A stretch of 64,000 nucleotides of DNA. Source: Trichostrongylus colubriformis. Lineage: Eukaryota; Nematoda; Chromadorea; Rhabditida; Trichostrongylidae. Within the stretch, counting starts at the first letter, position 1. Every line of letters starts with the position of its first letter. The notes under the pieces were generated by a model that was given only the letters and a program-made list of their open reading frames with translations, was not told where the DNA came from and ran no database searches. The stretch spans positions 31,883,274-31,947,273 of the forward strand of contig OZ022257.1 of NCBI GenBank assembly GCA_963978905.1, read 5' to 3'. The position numbers and the translations under genes were made by a program. This document shows, in pieces, positions 47,901 to 58,540 of this stretch.

Positions 47901-50900
47901 GTGGCGCGCACCCCACTCTCATGGTGCGGGATCAAATCCCGCATCAACGCCCGCCCAGGCCAACCAAGCCTTCCATCCCTTCGGGGTCGGTAAATTGGTA
48001 CCAGACTTGTCTTGGAGAATTAAAGCACTGACTTGTACATCGGCTGGCCACCGCAAGTCATTGTATAGGCCACATCACATTCACCAGCCATCACGATTCT
48101 GAATGGAACTGGAATATGCGGCGCATCCCAGAAAAGGATTGGTTAACGCCAAAAACTTTATCCTTTATCCTTAACACTCACTGTACATGACACTTTCAAG
48201 TATGTTTCCCAGACATAAAAAAGGGTTATCAAAAGGAAAATGCTAGTGCATTCACAGGTATCGATCGGACATTACATTTGCAAAAAGTGCTTACCATTTG
48301 AACGTGCCTGATGCCACAAGGACTATCAAAATGAGGTTATATCAAAGTGGAACTGTTTTCTGTATTCAAAAAGTACAACAAATTGCAAAAGGAAGATTCT
48401 CCGAGAATCCGCACCTCCGTCCTCAATTTATGGAGCGAAACACTTGCCTTCCCGCCAGACAACTGCTGGCAGCCTCTTTGCATGTGGTATATTTGAACCT
48501 GACTTTTGTTGAAAAACGGCCTTGTAACTCTGCTCAGAGGATCGTTCTGCAAATTTGAATTGCTGATTCGAGATCAGCGTCCAGAAATACGTCGGAACTC
48601 ATGTAACCCATTCCGAATGGCCACTTCGACCTCATTTCCTTCCCTTGTCAGTTTTCCCTTATCCTACTGGTGCCTTTAGGCTATTGGATGTCGATGATAT
48701 AGTCATTTACTACTGCATATCACACCAAAGAAAAAGACCACCACTTTTTGGCGGTTCGGAGGATTCTCTCAATACCTATCACTATATGGAATTCCATGTG
48801 GTCTAGCAGTCGAAAGATTTATTTGCTACTTATATGAAAGTACAAAGTTTATTCATTTGTGGTCTATTTATTTATTTATGTCGACATATCTTGTTACAAT
48901 GATATGGATAGATAGATCAACCGTCATTGGTGTCTACGTCCCGTCCTCTAACAATAAGACACCTATGAGTGTCGGCGCCCTGGGGCCAACGCGAAAATGG
49001 GAACGGATTTAGCGACATTTGCCTTTTGACGCACTTTTTCTAAGCTTAACAAGCGTTATCAAGTTGGTTCGCCCACCACTGATGTGCCTTTTCCATCCCT
49101 CAAAACACCTATGAGTAAGGGAGCTCTTGAGTCGACCCGAAAGGCGAAATTGGCAACATCCGCCTTTCGCGGCTCCTTATCAGCTGCTATCACTATTGTT
49201 CCACCATCGCTAGGCTCCCCTTACCATCCCCATATTAATTGTAAAACTCAGTTTCCCGGCTTTACTGCGATGCGAAATATGAATTCGTGAAAGTAGACGG
49301 ACACACACAGACAGACATACTCAGCGGATTATATGTTGTACGACTATGCAGAACGCTGTATCGAAAGACAGACGCCATTGTTCAGAAGGCTAGACAGTTT
49401 ACCCGTCGATACATGCTGCAGCTGATATCAGAACAAGAAATATGTTCACCTAGCGGCACGGAGTGTCTGACACCTCAAATATAGTGGTCGCATACGCGAA
49501 ATGCAAAATAGAGTTGGCGTTTTTTGCTTCGGCTCTCCTTATCCAGCCATACCAGCTGTTATCAGTTTGAATCACTAACCATTAATGTCCCCGTCCTACC
49601 TCGCAAAAAAAACTATGAGTGCCAACGCTCTAGGGTTAACGCGGAAGACAGACCGACCTTTGTAGTATTCGTCTTTTAAGCCCCCTTACCAGCAGCTGAT
49701 TGTTATTACTTTCGTCCACAACTGTTGATGTCGCCCTAACCCCCACCCCCCCTCCCCCACCATAACTTGTAAAATTTAGAATTTCACCATTGCGGTGACG
49801 CGAGATATGAATTTAGTGACCAACAGGTGGAGACACACGCATACTAACATACTAAGCGAATTTCATACAATGTGCTGCATAATGCTACAGCCGCCTATAG
49901 ATTGTCCAAAAACTTTGTTCGCAGAGTCAGAAAAGCTTTACAAGTTAGAAATGTATCCAGTGTTGACGTGCATTCGCGCACCAACACCAAATTCCAGCTA
50001 AAAATACAGTTCTTTTTGATTTGACAACGCCGCTTTTACTATTTTGCAAAGCCACCGAAGAGATTGAAGCATGCAACAACGGAAAAAAGCGAAAAAACGC
50101 TGAGTTCACAATTATGAATGTCTGGGCTCATATGAATTTTTTGTTAAAATGTTTTCAGTCCACTTGGTGCCATGTTTCGATGATGGTCTGTTTAAACTCC
50201 CCAACTCCTCAAAAATGAGCTCTTTCGGCATAAATTATTTTCATAATAAAACGAATACTCCACCGGATAAAGGTCGGGTTGCTTTTGTTCAGGTTAGAAG
50301 GTATACGGTTACGGCTTTAACGTGATCGAGTGCTCTGTTTGACACGTGAGGCCTATTGATTTGCATAAAAACAAGATTGTAGTGGAGATTTCGGAACGTG
50401 CAACGAGGGAAATGTACGACGCACGAGGACCCGGTGATCGAATGATTTACCCTTCCGAAAACGAAATAAAAATTACACCATGATATTTTCTCCTTTGAAG
50501 TTCTTTGTGAAGTCTGAAGTCTGTGCTTCATGCGAAGGTGTTGGTAGTCGTTCGGGCCGTCATAACTAGACTTTTTTCATCAGAAAGAACAAGCAGGAGG
50601 AAAACAATGAGAAAAAAATCTATCTGGTTTTGGTGAAGTTCCGAGGCCCTGAACAGCGTCGTTTGCATTTCTCGCCTAGAAACGGACTTGCACTTCTTCA
50701 GGACCCGTTAAGCAGTTTTCATTGAGCTCCAGCGAAGATTTCGCTCTCGAGCATCACCCAGGAAAACTTCACCTCTGATTTGAAATGCCGCGCCTCTTCA
50801 TATCGGTAGTAGGCGTAGCAAGACCATCGACACTCCTTGTGGTTTCATACCGAAATTATTGGAGACTGCGAAGCCTTCGCCATGCTCCGCATCCTACATT

Positions 50901-53900
50901 TGGACATCACCAGGTCTTATTTTGAGGTAAAGTAATCTTTCACTGAATTTGGTAGCAGTTTACCTTCTGCCCACACCAGAAAATGAAGGCACTACAACAA
51001 CAGTACAGCTTCAGCAAATAGAGGCAAAAGCGGCGAGAAGACATTCGGTAGCTGTGTCGTTTTGCAGAATGGGAAACAGGATTCCAAAACAAATGTCATG
51101 GAAGATTTACTGGGCTTTCTCGATCAAAGTTGGTGTTTATGCTCGAAGGAGTTATTCAAATAACTCAGGAAACAAAGTTTTTGGACAATTTGGAGGCGGC
51201 CCTATCATTATGCAGAGCACTGCAATAGAATGCATGGACCTTCATGGAAGCTCATTCAAAAAACCATACAAAACTCTAACATGGACTAGCTTCCACTCAG
51301 TCATTCTTTGCTCATTTTTGATTATTCGATGAAATCGACTTCGGCATTGACAGTCGAACTCCCAAGCTGAGGAACAGCGCCGTCTCAGCGATGCAAGAGG
51401 TGTTGGATGTGGTCAACTCTTTCGCAGTGAGTTTTTTGAAGCTTTTTTATTCAGCTTGATTCGGGTGGAGCTTTTTGTAAATTTTCATCACGTACGCACT
51501 ACTGCTGGTGCCTCAGTTTCTCTGTCAGTCTCTGGGAAAGTAAACGATATTTTTGATACCGTAGTCGTAATGTCAGTGATACAATACCGCTCACATTTTT
51601 TGAAAAATTGACGGTAGGCGACGGATTAAACGGCACAAACCGTCGCCCCGTCATAACTTCGTTAGAAGTGGATAAAATGGGAAAAAATTAGAAGCGTTAA
51701 ATTCGTCCGATGTGTCGAATTCCGAAAAGTTGGAGTCTTGCCTGAGGGTAAAATCAAGGAAATCTTTGCAGCTTTTACCGAGAAGCTGGTGACCTACTTA
51801 TCAAAATCAGACATTTCATAGGTCGCTGAATTCGACACATCGGGACGAATCTAACGCTTCTGTTTTTTTCTCATCTTATCCATTTTTTAACGAAGTTATG
51901 ATGGGGCGACGGTTTGTGCCGTTTAATCTGTCGCCCACCGTCGATTTTCCAAAAAATGTGAGCGGTATTGTATTAGGTGATGCACAATGTTTTCGTCAAT
52001 ATTACCAACTTAAACTCTATGACTAAGGCTCATGCAAATTATGTGTTATTGGCGAAAATGGTAAAAATCGTGGAACGCATTTGAAGTTTTGATGTGGTTT
52101 TTTGAGGCTCACACTTCTTATGAAAGAGTGTCGGTGATGTCACCGAGACTCTTTTCGTTGTTCCCGGAAACGTCGCAGTCCAGCGATCGTCGTATGCTTT
52201 CGCCAACAATCTTCAGCTTCCAAAAGGACGGATATCTCTCATTACCGGAACTATTCGATGTGAGTCTCTTCCTTTGATGCTCACACAAGTTCGAAAGCAG
52301 TTTAGTAAACCAAGCTAGGCTCCAGGTCTCCACTCAACAATAAGTTCTCTTATTTCAAGAGAAACTGGAAAAATTCATGATTTTTTTTTGAGGCAAACCA
52401 CATTTCATTGCAGATGATAACTTCCGACCACAACTATCAACAGTTGCTTTTGGAAGTCATTTTGGATGTGAGCGGTGCTGGAATGGCACTTGAGGTATGC
52501 TTTGCAGCCATAGAAGACGTAGCAAGGAAAGACGGGTGGTAGTAGGAGAGGTCATTGCGTTTTGCGAGCGCATATTGCCTCATATGCAAGAATTATTCGG
52601 ATGTGAGATGAAGAGTTAGACACTTATTGTCCGAGATATCACGGTGGCAGTAGTCACACAACTATGTCATGGCAACTGCATATACAAAGGTCAATCACGA
52701 GCAAGTATGCCGTGAATGAAGTACTGATGAGTTGTCCAGAAACGCTGCTCACTTTGGGGGGTGCAACGCGCGGACGATAAGTTGTTATAAAGTGAAGAAG
52801 TTGGGTAAAACAAGTGACAGGTAATAGTTTTGCTCCCAGAGCTATCAACAAGGAAATAGACATTCAAGGATAGAGTAATAAAGGGAGCTATGAGCAAGTG
52901 GGGTTGAAACTGACCCGAGACGTTATTCAGGTGAACCACTAATAGGGTGAACGCTATCTACCGCTGAAAGGATCCAGCGATGACGTATGCCTGCTATATC
53001 GTTAAAGATCCCTGACAGCAGCCCACTTTGTTTGCCTTTCTTTGGGAAAGATACAGAGGCGGTCAAGGAAAGGATAATTCCCTGCTCATTACTCGAAGTG
53101 AGCAGGTACCAAAGACGTCGAATAGAATTTTGCGGCATTTTACGTATGTCGTGATCACATGCTCAAAGAGATATAGCAGTCTAGCAACATGGACTCTTTG
53201 AATATATGTATACCACGTAAGTTTCGCGATCATCATAGCGTTTTGCGACACCGGTGGGAAACGGCCTGTGGGTAAATTAACGTGGAAAGAAGTTGCTCAA
53301 CAATGTATTTGACGACAATAGCCTCTGTCAGATTCTATTGATTTTGCAGTTGTGCTGTTGATGTGTCCATTTACAGCCTTCACTACGAATGCCCATTCTA
53401 GAAGTAGCATCCTAGAAACGGCGTCGGTCATCCAAGGCGTCAGGGGTAATCCGTTGCGCCAGCTCGTAGGCGCGCTTTTTCACCGGGATTTCTCCATAGA
53501 TAGCCTTCTTACATCTACATATATCTAGAGTTTCTATGTGAGTGACTTGTTTGAGCAATTTCTCAATTGCCACATTATCCCTGATGCTGTCTTCAAGGGT
53601 ATAGCATGCTTTTTCGCGGCCCTTTATACTGATTGTGAGATCAATGTCGACCAGTGGACCTCTACATTTTCAGTTCTACAGCCGCTAGGTGTGGCTCGCT
53701 GATCATCTCCTGTTTATATACAGGGGGTGTCAAAAATGGAGTAATTTTTCTCCTCCACTTTCAACACTACATAAGTCGAACTTAAGCAGACCCTGCCGAG
53801 GTATCCCCATCCCTAAAAATAAGAACAACCCTCATCCCATTACTATACTCCCTAACAGCCTTCTGCACGAGCAGAAACTAGAATTTCTTTTGAGTGAGCA

Positions 53901-55872
53901 TGATGTGTCGTCTCAACTGGGCGAAACCGAGATTTCGTCGCCCTCGTTCACAACATTGCCAAGGTCCCTTCACTCTGGGTACCTGAGCGGATTAATATTG
54001 GGTGGTGTTCTTCGACATTCCGTTTTCCTGAGTTCCCAAAGCCCTTCGTTTCCAAGAGCGAGAATGTGTCATTTCCATTGAAACCCGTCCGCATGCGGGT
54101 TTGAGGCGTGAAAAATGGCACGTCGGATCATAGCAGCACTGTCCAAGCAGCGAGAGCTCTATGGCTTCTATAAATCGAGGAGTCAGTCCTTGAGAAGGCT
54201 CGCGAGAGACCCACCACGGAAGCTGGCTCCGCTGTTTTAGGCGGACCATAATGCCGTAGGTGCTCTATCCCGACAGTGCCTAATGAAGGCCCATATTTCT
54301 GTGACGATGAAAGAAGTGAGCCGCAGCTTGTTACTGCTTCCAGAGGAACATTCCAGCAATATTTTGCCCCAACACTTTGATCTCTTTCTCTACCCTCTGT
54401 CTTGTACGCTTGGCGGTTGTGAGACGTGAGCAAAATCACTCTTTATTGGCACCCCCTGTATAGACCAGTTGGGGTAGTGCACAATACTGCGTACGTAATC
54501 ATGGGCGTCAGTGGGTCGATTGGACTTGTTTTTTCTATGAATTTGCTCAGCTTCTCGCTTTCATGCTACTCAGCTTTCATGCTTCTATAAAATTGTACCG
54601 TCTATCTTTGTCAAACCACTTCGCTGAGTTAGTTCTATTCAGATTATCTTATGCGCAGTCCGCAGCTCACCAGTGCTATGTGACGCGCGTGGCTCAGCTA
54701 AAACTGATGTGTCCATAATCTAGGAAACTATTTGTGGATGAATGTTGTTATCGCTGCATCATCAGTTGAGAGACCGTTCGCTATCACTGGGCGGGGCTGA
54801 TGCTGCCTACATTTTGCACGTAGCATATTCCGAGCGGTGGCCGTTGAATACTGAATCTGGAGTTCCCCACAAAATCGGCCAAGACGAGCAGCGAGCAAAT
54901 GAGCTGCTTAGGTAATGGAAAATAAAAAAGTAATGGAAAAAAAAGAAAAAAAAGGCAGGTATCCCTCTGTTACACAAACCGCGAAACTTTGAGACTTCTT
55001 AGATTTTATGGCAAGAGGTGTTAAGTGGTCCGGACCTGGGAGTGAATATCTCTGCGAATCGGTTATCTATCCTGATAAACCTCCCCTCTTGACAGTCTGA
55101 CCACCACTGGAGCAGTCAAAATTTTTGCATACGATGCTTCTGTGGCATCCATCTCATGAAAGAGTATACTGGTCCATTGTAGGAAGTACTAGACAAAATA
55201 AAGCCTGAAATTGATGAGACGAAGAATGTTCAGCTGCCCCTTGTCGAAGAACTCCAAAAGAGGAACAGTAAATGGATGCGGTAAGCTGTGATTTTTGTTG
55301 TTACATCGCACTCATTGTTTCGAAGTATTCAGGGCTCGCGCTGCATTTGATGATGAGCAGCGGCTGGATTACGATCGAAATGGTTATGCATTTATGAAGG
55401 AAGAGCAGATGCGACTAATATATGAACACAGAGGTTTTCATTCACAGGAGCTTAATCGCTACTGCACCTCACTTCAAAACATTTCAGATCAGCTGCATTA
55501 TGGAATTAACATCACGGAATTAGGTTCGATGTCGAAAGAACAAAAGATCCTTCGACTGGAACAGGATATACGAGCGCTGGCCACCTTGGACCAGCCAAAA
55601 TGGCCGCAGTGGGAAACGGGAAAAAGTGAGAGGCCGAATCAAATGCTCTCTGACTCTGAGCTGATTCTTGTTATTTAGCTTTTCAACGACATCGACGAGC
55701 TGCCATGGCAGGTGAAGGAAGTATTGACGGCGAGCGATCTGGTGGCGTCGAATTCGTCACGTTGCGGCCGAGCGTGTTTACATCACTACTTGGAGAGGGT
55801 GCAGCTTTGGAAGTTGTGACACTGTCGCCGCACGCGTTCCTCACTGAAATTATGTTTCCTACCGCTTTATCG
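41966..55872 (+). CDS. MLT-10-like secreted moulting protein (DUF644 family), C-terminus uncertain
   Basis: Ten exons keep one frame for 586 codons: 41966-42008, 42086-42207, 42269-42857, 42922-43033, 51354-51426, 52107-52259, 52414-52494, 55183-55280, 55333-55625 and 55679-55872. The start MAFARFLVITLSIEVLLAKA is a signal peptide. Exons 2-4 are rich in charged helices (YEMDTRKLQDLWHNAVVRGV). Exon 6 holds the family signature VMSPRLFSLFPE with MLSPTIFSF and LSLPELFD, exon 7 LLLEVILDVSGAG, exon 9 DRNGYAFMKEEQMRLIYEHRG, and exon 10 the first LSP-type repeats (EFVTLRPSVFTSL, EVVTLSPHAFLTEI). MLT-10 relatives are nematode-only extracellular proteins needed for moulting. Members usually continue with many more LSP repeats, and none are visible here. 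Intron 4 is 8.3 kb and intron 7 is 2.7 kb, both transposon-filled. Exon 5 and the GAG acceptor of exon 6 are the weakest calls. Confidence 0.8.
43188..44086. mobile_element. TTAGGTTGTAAGG mariner-type non-autonomous element
   Basis: The ends TTAGGTTGTAAGGAAAGTT and AACTTTCCTTACAACCTGA are flanked by TA (43186-43187, 44087-44088). The interior (899 bp in total) shows no DDE motifs. It has a 90-codon minus ORF at 43606-43878 (TSLQEFLFSRVPAKVATNV…) that looks unlike a transposase and may be captured sequence. It is located in intron 4 of the MLT-10-like gene. Confidence 0.7.
44087..45427. other. Intron 4 repeats; lone TIR of the E family
   Basis: At 44835-44885 the sequence ends AACTTCGACTTACCATCCTTCCCTTG|TGA, a solo right end of the TIR family at 45428 and 47151. 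The words CATATTCCACCATCTGAC, then GGTGTCTTTGATATACC, resemble 20750-20810, so this is a further dispersed repeat. No gene exons were found. Confidence 0.4.
45428..46439. mobile_element. TIR element, family E, copy 1 (TTA duplication)
   Basis: The ends CAAGGGAAGGACC, AGGTCGAAGTGGCCATTCG and ATCTCGG-containing arms of about 80 bases are mirrored at the right (CCGAAAATACGTCG, GGCCACTTCAACCTGAGGTCC, CCTTCCCTTG). TTA flanks both sides (45425-45427; 46440-46442). Inside are an A-box TGGCTTAGTGG (45574-45584) with a B-like GTTTTGCTCCCC about 30 bases on, a second internal CACAAGGGAAGG end at 45762, and a 23-base tandem duplication (GGGGGTCGAATGACCCCTCT) at 45853-45898. It shares the phrase CTGAACACGAA and the following GCGCAA words with family A, so the two families look related. 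There is no transposase. Confidence 0.7.
45556..45630 (+). other. tRNA-like module in family E copy 1
   Basis: The A-box TGGCTTAGTGGTTGTGTTCC is followed by GCAAAGGTTTTGCTCCCC as a weakened B-box, then a T-rich tail (ATTTTTTTGTATTTTG) like that behind the module of family A. It is not a functional tRNA; it is judged a SINE head or an internal polymerase III promoter. Confidence 0.4.
46443..47150. other. Intron 4 spacer between two TIR elements
   Basis: Contains TACCTATCACTGTATGGAATTCCA (46690-46712), which recurs near 48785 and in part at 43160, so it is repeat-derived. The 84-codon ORF at 46676-46930 has no family features. Confidence 0.35.
47151..48647. mobile_element. TIR element, family E, copy 2 (TCA duplication) with nested SINE
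   Basis: The left end CAAGGGGAGGACCCGAGGTCG and the right end CGACCTCATTTCCTTCCCTTG pair over about 120 bases, including CAGAACGATTCTCTGAGCGGAGTTA and its complement. TCA flanks both sides (47148-47150, 48648-48650). It is 1497 bp, partly because a SINE sits inside (47878-48174). There is no transposase. Located in intron 4 of the MLT-10-like gene. Confidence 0.75.
47878..48174 (+). mobile_element. Full-length tRNA-derived SINE with 10 bp duplication
   Basis: The head GGGCGGAGGTGGTGCAGTGA carries a tRNA-like fold: GGGCG pairs with CGCCC, and GCGGG-ATCAAAT-CCCGC makes a seven-base T loop with a B-box-like centre. A unique body with words GGTCGGTAAATTGGTACCAG and GGCTGGCCACCGCAAGT follows, then a tail of CTTTATCC repeats. 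The identical 10 bases CACTCACTGT flank it at 47868-47877 and 48175-48184, so retroposition was recent. The body sequence looks like a SINE common in strongylid genomes, from memory. Confidence 0.85.
48940..49870 (+). repeat. Dispersed repeat R1, two further units
   Basis: Two consecutive copies of the unit seen at 1-905: CACCTATGAGTGTCGGCGC, TATCAAGTTGG, CTCCTTATCAGCTGCTATCA and GCGAAATATGAATTCGTGA (48950-49310), then AATCACTAACCATTAATGTCC to GCGAGATATGAATTTAGTGA (49560-49830). The link between them matches the start of the window (GTCGATACATGCTGC, ATATGTTCACC). It lies in intron 4. Confidence 0.65.
49990..51340. other. Intron 4, decayed transposase traces
   Basis: Minus strand near 50240-50280 reads QPDLYPVEYSF, recalling the PDLNPIEY motif of Tc1-type transposases, with frameshifted flanks up to 50560. 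A plus-strand open frame at about 51055-51214 (ETGFQNKCHGRFTGLSRSKL…) looks protein-like and lies just ahead of exon 5 but could not be connected by good splice sites. It may be a missed exon or repeat. Confidence 0.3.
51582..51970. mobile_element. 389 bp foldback element, TA duplication
   Basis: The arms start CAATACCGCTCACATTTTTTG and mirror to CAAAAAATGTGAGCGGTATTG. They contain GGCACAAACCGTCGCCCCGT, TCATAACTTCGTTA and AATTCGACACATCGG in both orientations, around a short centre. TA is present on each side (51580-51581, 51971-51972). The TIR is shared with the large palindrome at 60086. It lies in intron 5 of the MLT-10-like gene. Confidence 0.8.
52495..53720. other. Intron 7 of MLT-10-like gene, left part
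   Basis: No repeats or exons that I can identify; several short minus ORFs without recognised features. Confidence 0.3.
53721..54458. mobile_element. CAGGGGGTGCC element, copy 2 (TA duplication)
   Basis: The ends CAGGGGGTGTCAAAAATGGA and TATTGGCACCCCCTG are flanked by TA (53719-53720, 54459-54460). Internal words match copy 1 in order: CTCTGGGTACCTGAG, TTCTTCGACATTCCG, CCTTCGTTTCCAAGAG. A frameshifted minus ORF again shows RFIEAIELSLLGQCCYDP. It lies in intron 7. Confidence 0.75.
54461..55182. other. Intron 7 of MLT-10-like gene, right part
   Basis: AT-rich sequence with an A-run near 54920-54955. No further element or exon is recognised before the acceptor at 55182. Confidence 0.3.
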
Positions 55873-56076
55873 GTATGTTGCTTTTGTTCATAGAGACAAA
55901 TGAGAGATTAAAGTGGTTGTCCGAAGCAGTGAGGCATATTTCCCGTCAGATAAAATACCCCGTCAGCAAAGTTCCACTTTTTTTGATTAAGGCATCATTA
56001 GAGATGATGAACGAGATGGGAACGGGAAATAATGTTATCTGTGAGCGAATGGCGAGCTCGCTAGAATAATCTTCAG

Positions 56077-56136
56077 CAAAGTACGCCACGTACCCTTATC
56101 GGCTGCGTTGCGGGTGTCTCCGTAGAAATAGGTTAA
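56077..56136 (+). other. Possible terminal exon of the MLT-10-like gene
   Basis: An ATCTTCAG acceptor is followed, in the correct phase, by 19 codons (QSTPRTLIGCVAGVSVEIG) and TAA. It would end the protein at 605 residues. The residues do not resemble LSP repeats. An 11 bp inverted repeat (AGGTTAAGCTG … CAGCTTAACCT) overlaps the stop and extends to 56181. Confidence 0.25.
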
Positions 56137-56404
56137 GCTGGTACGGCCGTCGACGTCGCTTTCGAATGCCTCAGCTTAACCTTGCCGTTTGCATCACTCC
56201 CTACAACGGCTAGTGCTGCAATGGACAAAGGCCGTCATTAAAGGGGTGAGGGATTTCTATTTGTGACCACCGCTGACGCACAGCTATACCACAACCGGCC
56301 AAAACTACCGACTGCGGTCATTGCGATCATCACGGACACAGTGGTCAATATACGACCGTGATCTGTATATGGGAGACATAGGAGCAGCTCTCCTATCCTG
56401 GCAG

Positions 56405-57928
56405 CAGGGTCACGCGTCCAGTTGAGGAAAATTTTCAAAAAATACGACCCCCCACCGAAAAGGGGGCCCCAATACGACCCCCCCTCTTTTTGCACAGAAC
56501 CATCAAATTAGCATTTTTTGATTTTTTGAATATTAATCACCAATATACAACTAAATGGACGCAAAAACCCGAAAAATATGTGGTACAGGTGGAATTCCCA
56601 ATAACATACACCAATATATAAACTATGAATCCTAGATTACAGATCGGATCACGCTTCTATCAATACCCTACACATCTACAGAAGTTCAGGATCTCATGTC
56701 AGGCGACGGCTGCGACGCGGCGATCGAAGGAGCGCGGTATCTTCCCCATACTAAATTCCGACATTATTGAGACACTTCAAACTTTACCTAGAGCCCATCT
56801 TTCAAACAGCTGTAAACTGTTTTCCTAATAACTCCCTTAGACCTATCTATTGGCCGCTTGCTTTCCTCAATGGTTGCTTAGTTCTCGATATGGAATTCCA
56901 GTTGAGGATTAGTTGAGGAAAATTTCGAAGTGTTCCACGGAAATGGCCATAACTTCCTTCAAACTTAACCGCATGAGTTGGTTTTGGTGAAGCGGGGTCT
57001 GCTAGGTTGTCGCTTTCGAATGACTACCTGAGCTATGCCATATCTTCAAAACGAAGGAAGTTATTTTGAGAGAAGCCAGTTGAGGATTAGTTGAGGAAAA
57101 TTTCGAAGTGTTTCACGGAAATGGCCATAACTTCCTTCAAACTTAACCATATGAGTTCGATTGTGTGAAGCAGGGTCTGTTAGGTTGTCGCTTTCGAATG
57201 ACTACCTGAGCTATGCCATATCTTCAAAGCGAAGCAAGAAAAGTTCAAAAAAGCCAGTTGAGGAAAGCTTTTTTTCGTCGAATTTGCGAGATCTTTCCAC
57301 GAATCTTCCCAAAAATCGATTCATTGTTACTGAAATTTTTCAAGTATGCATCCTTCGCTCTTGGAGGCCTAGTGGAAAGGCGAAAAGCGTCGGTTAGCTT
57401 CTCTGTGGGATGCGCCATGCATCAGGATTTCATCCACATTCTCAATGAATACAAACGTTTTTCCGGTCCGCATAGAGGCCGCCAACACTAGATTACGTAC
57501 TTGCGATCGTAGTAAGATATGGAGGAAGTCCATATCAGCTAATTTTCCGCTTTCATCCCATTGTTTCTGGAGTGTCCATCCACGGTGGTACCCGCTGATA
57601 GATATCGCTTTCCACGGCGAATCGGTGAATTCCGGAGGTGTCCCTGTACGTGGTTTCGGTGTCAGCGGACCAACGAAAGAGTTATTGGTACTGGCCGGTT
57701 TCGTTGTGGATTGCGCCATGCATGAGGTTTCCATGGTTATTAAGTTAAACTAGTTTTGGGTTCGAACCCATTCAGTCAATTTAATCACTTCTCCCCTTAC
57801 ACTTTAAACCCTAAGCCTGAGAAATTCTGCTGATCACTGCCTACCTCAACAATTACGACCCCCCCCCCCTCCTAGCGGACCAAATACGACCCCCCTGTTG
57901 AGGATTCCTCAACGGAGGCTTGACCCTG
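56405..57928. mobile_element. hAT-like non-autonomous element, 8 bp duplication
   Basis: The ends CAGGGTCACGCGTCCAGTTG and, inward from the right, CAGGGTCAAGCCTCCGTTG form TIRs, followed on both sides by ATACGACCCCCC blocks. CCTGGCAG flanks both ends exactly (56397-56404, 57929-57936). An 8 bp duplication is the mark of hAT elements. The interior holds a 178-base tandem duplication (56898-57255) and a 121-codon minus ORF (57369-57734) that has no hAT transposase motifs I can see. It lies downstream of the last MLT-10-like exon. Confidence 0.8.
56898..57255. repeat. 178 bp tandem duplication in the hAT-like element
   Basis: A unit beginning CCAGTTGAGGATTAGTTGAG and containing GGCCATAACTTCCTTCAAAC and GACTACCTGAGCTATGCC occurs twice head to tail, starting at 56898 and 57076. 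A third start, CCAGTTGAGGAAAG, is at 57256. Its first words repeat the sub-terminal part of the element, so the array seems to have grown from the TIR. Confidence 0.75.
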
Positions 57929-57944
57929 CCTGGCAGCTCTTTGA

Positions 57945-58540
57945 TTATGATCAAAGTTATCTGTTTGGTGTGAAGTTCGGCTGAATGAGGTATATTTGTC
58001 GGTCCGTGTGGATGTTCGTCCATGTGTTTCTCCGAAATTCATATCTCGTGACGCAGTAAAAGTAGGACCTTTATTTTACAAGTGATGTAGAGGGTGGGAG
58101 CAGTACTGTATTGAGTGAGGAGGGCTGGCAAGGAAGTTTAAAAGACAAGCATTATTAAATCCATTGCTCTTTTTGGGTTACCGGTACAGTGTTGATACTT
58201 ATGAGTGCTGGGTGGGGCGGAAACATCAGCGGTTGGTGACCAAACTGATAAGAGCTGACAAAAACTGAAAAGCCGTGAGCTCTGAAAGTAATCAAGGCCA
58301 TTGGGTTTTCTGGATTGATCGTAAAGCTTTCTCGCTCATAGATAATGTCGGAGCACGAACATTGACTGTTCGTGGTACGAATCGGTAACAACTGATAAGT
58401 ATTGAATAGCAGAGGCAGACGGCATAGACCAAACCGCTTCGCGTTCTGGCTGATAGTGGAATACTCACACTCGTAAATGACGTAGGGATTGATGGTCACT
58501 GTTCAAAACTGGTAACGTAATAAAGAATGGTAGAGTCATT
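57945..58540 (-). repeat. Dispersed repeat R1, inverted copy
   Basis: On the minus strand the words TCACTTGTAAAATAAAGGTCC, GACGAGATATGAATTTCGGAG-like text and CAACCGCTGATGTTTCCGCC follow the R1 order with several further units up to 58540. The 114-codon minus ORF inside is repeat sequence. Confidence 0.6.
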
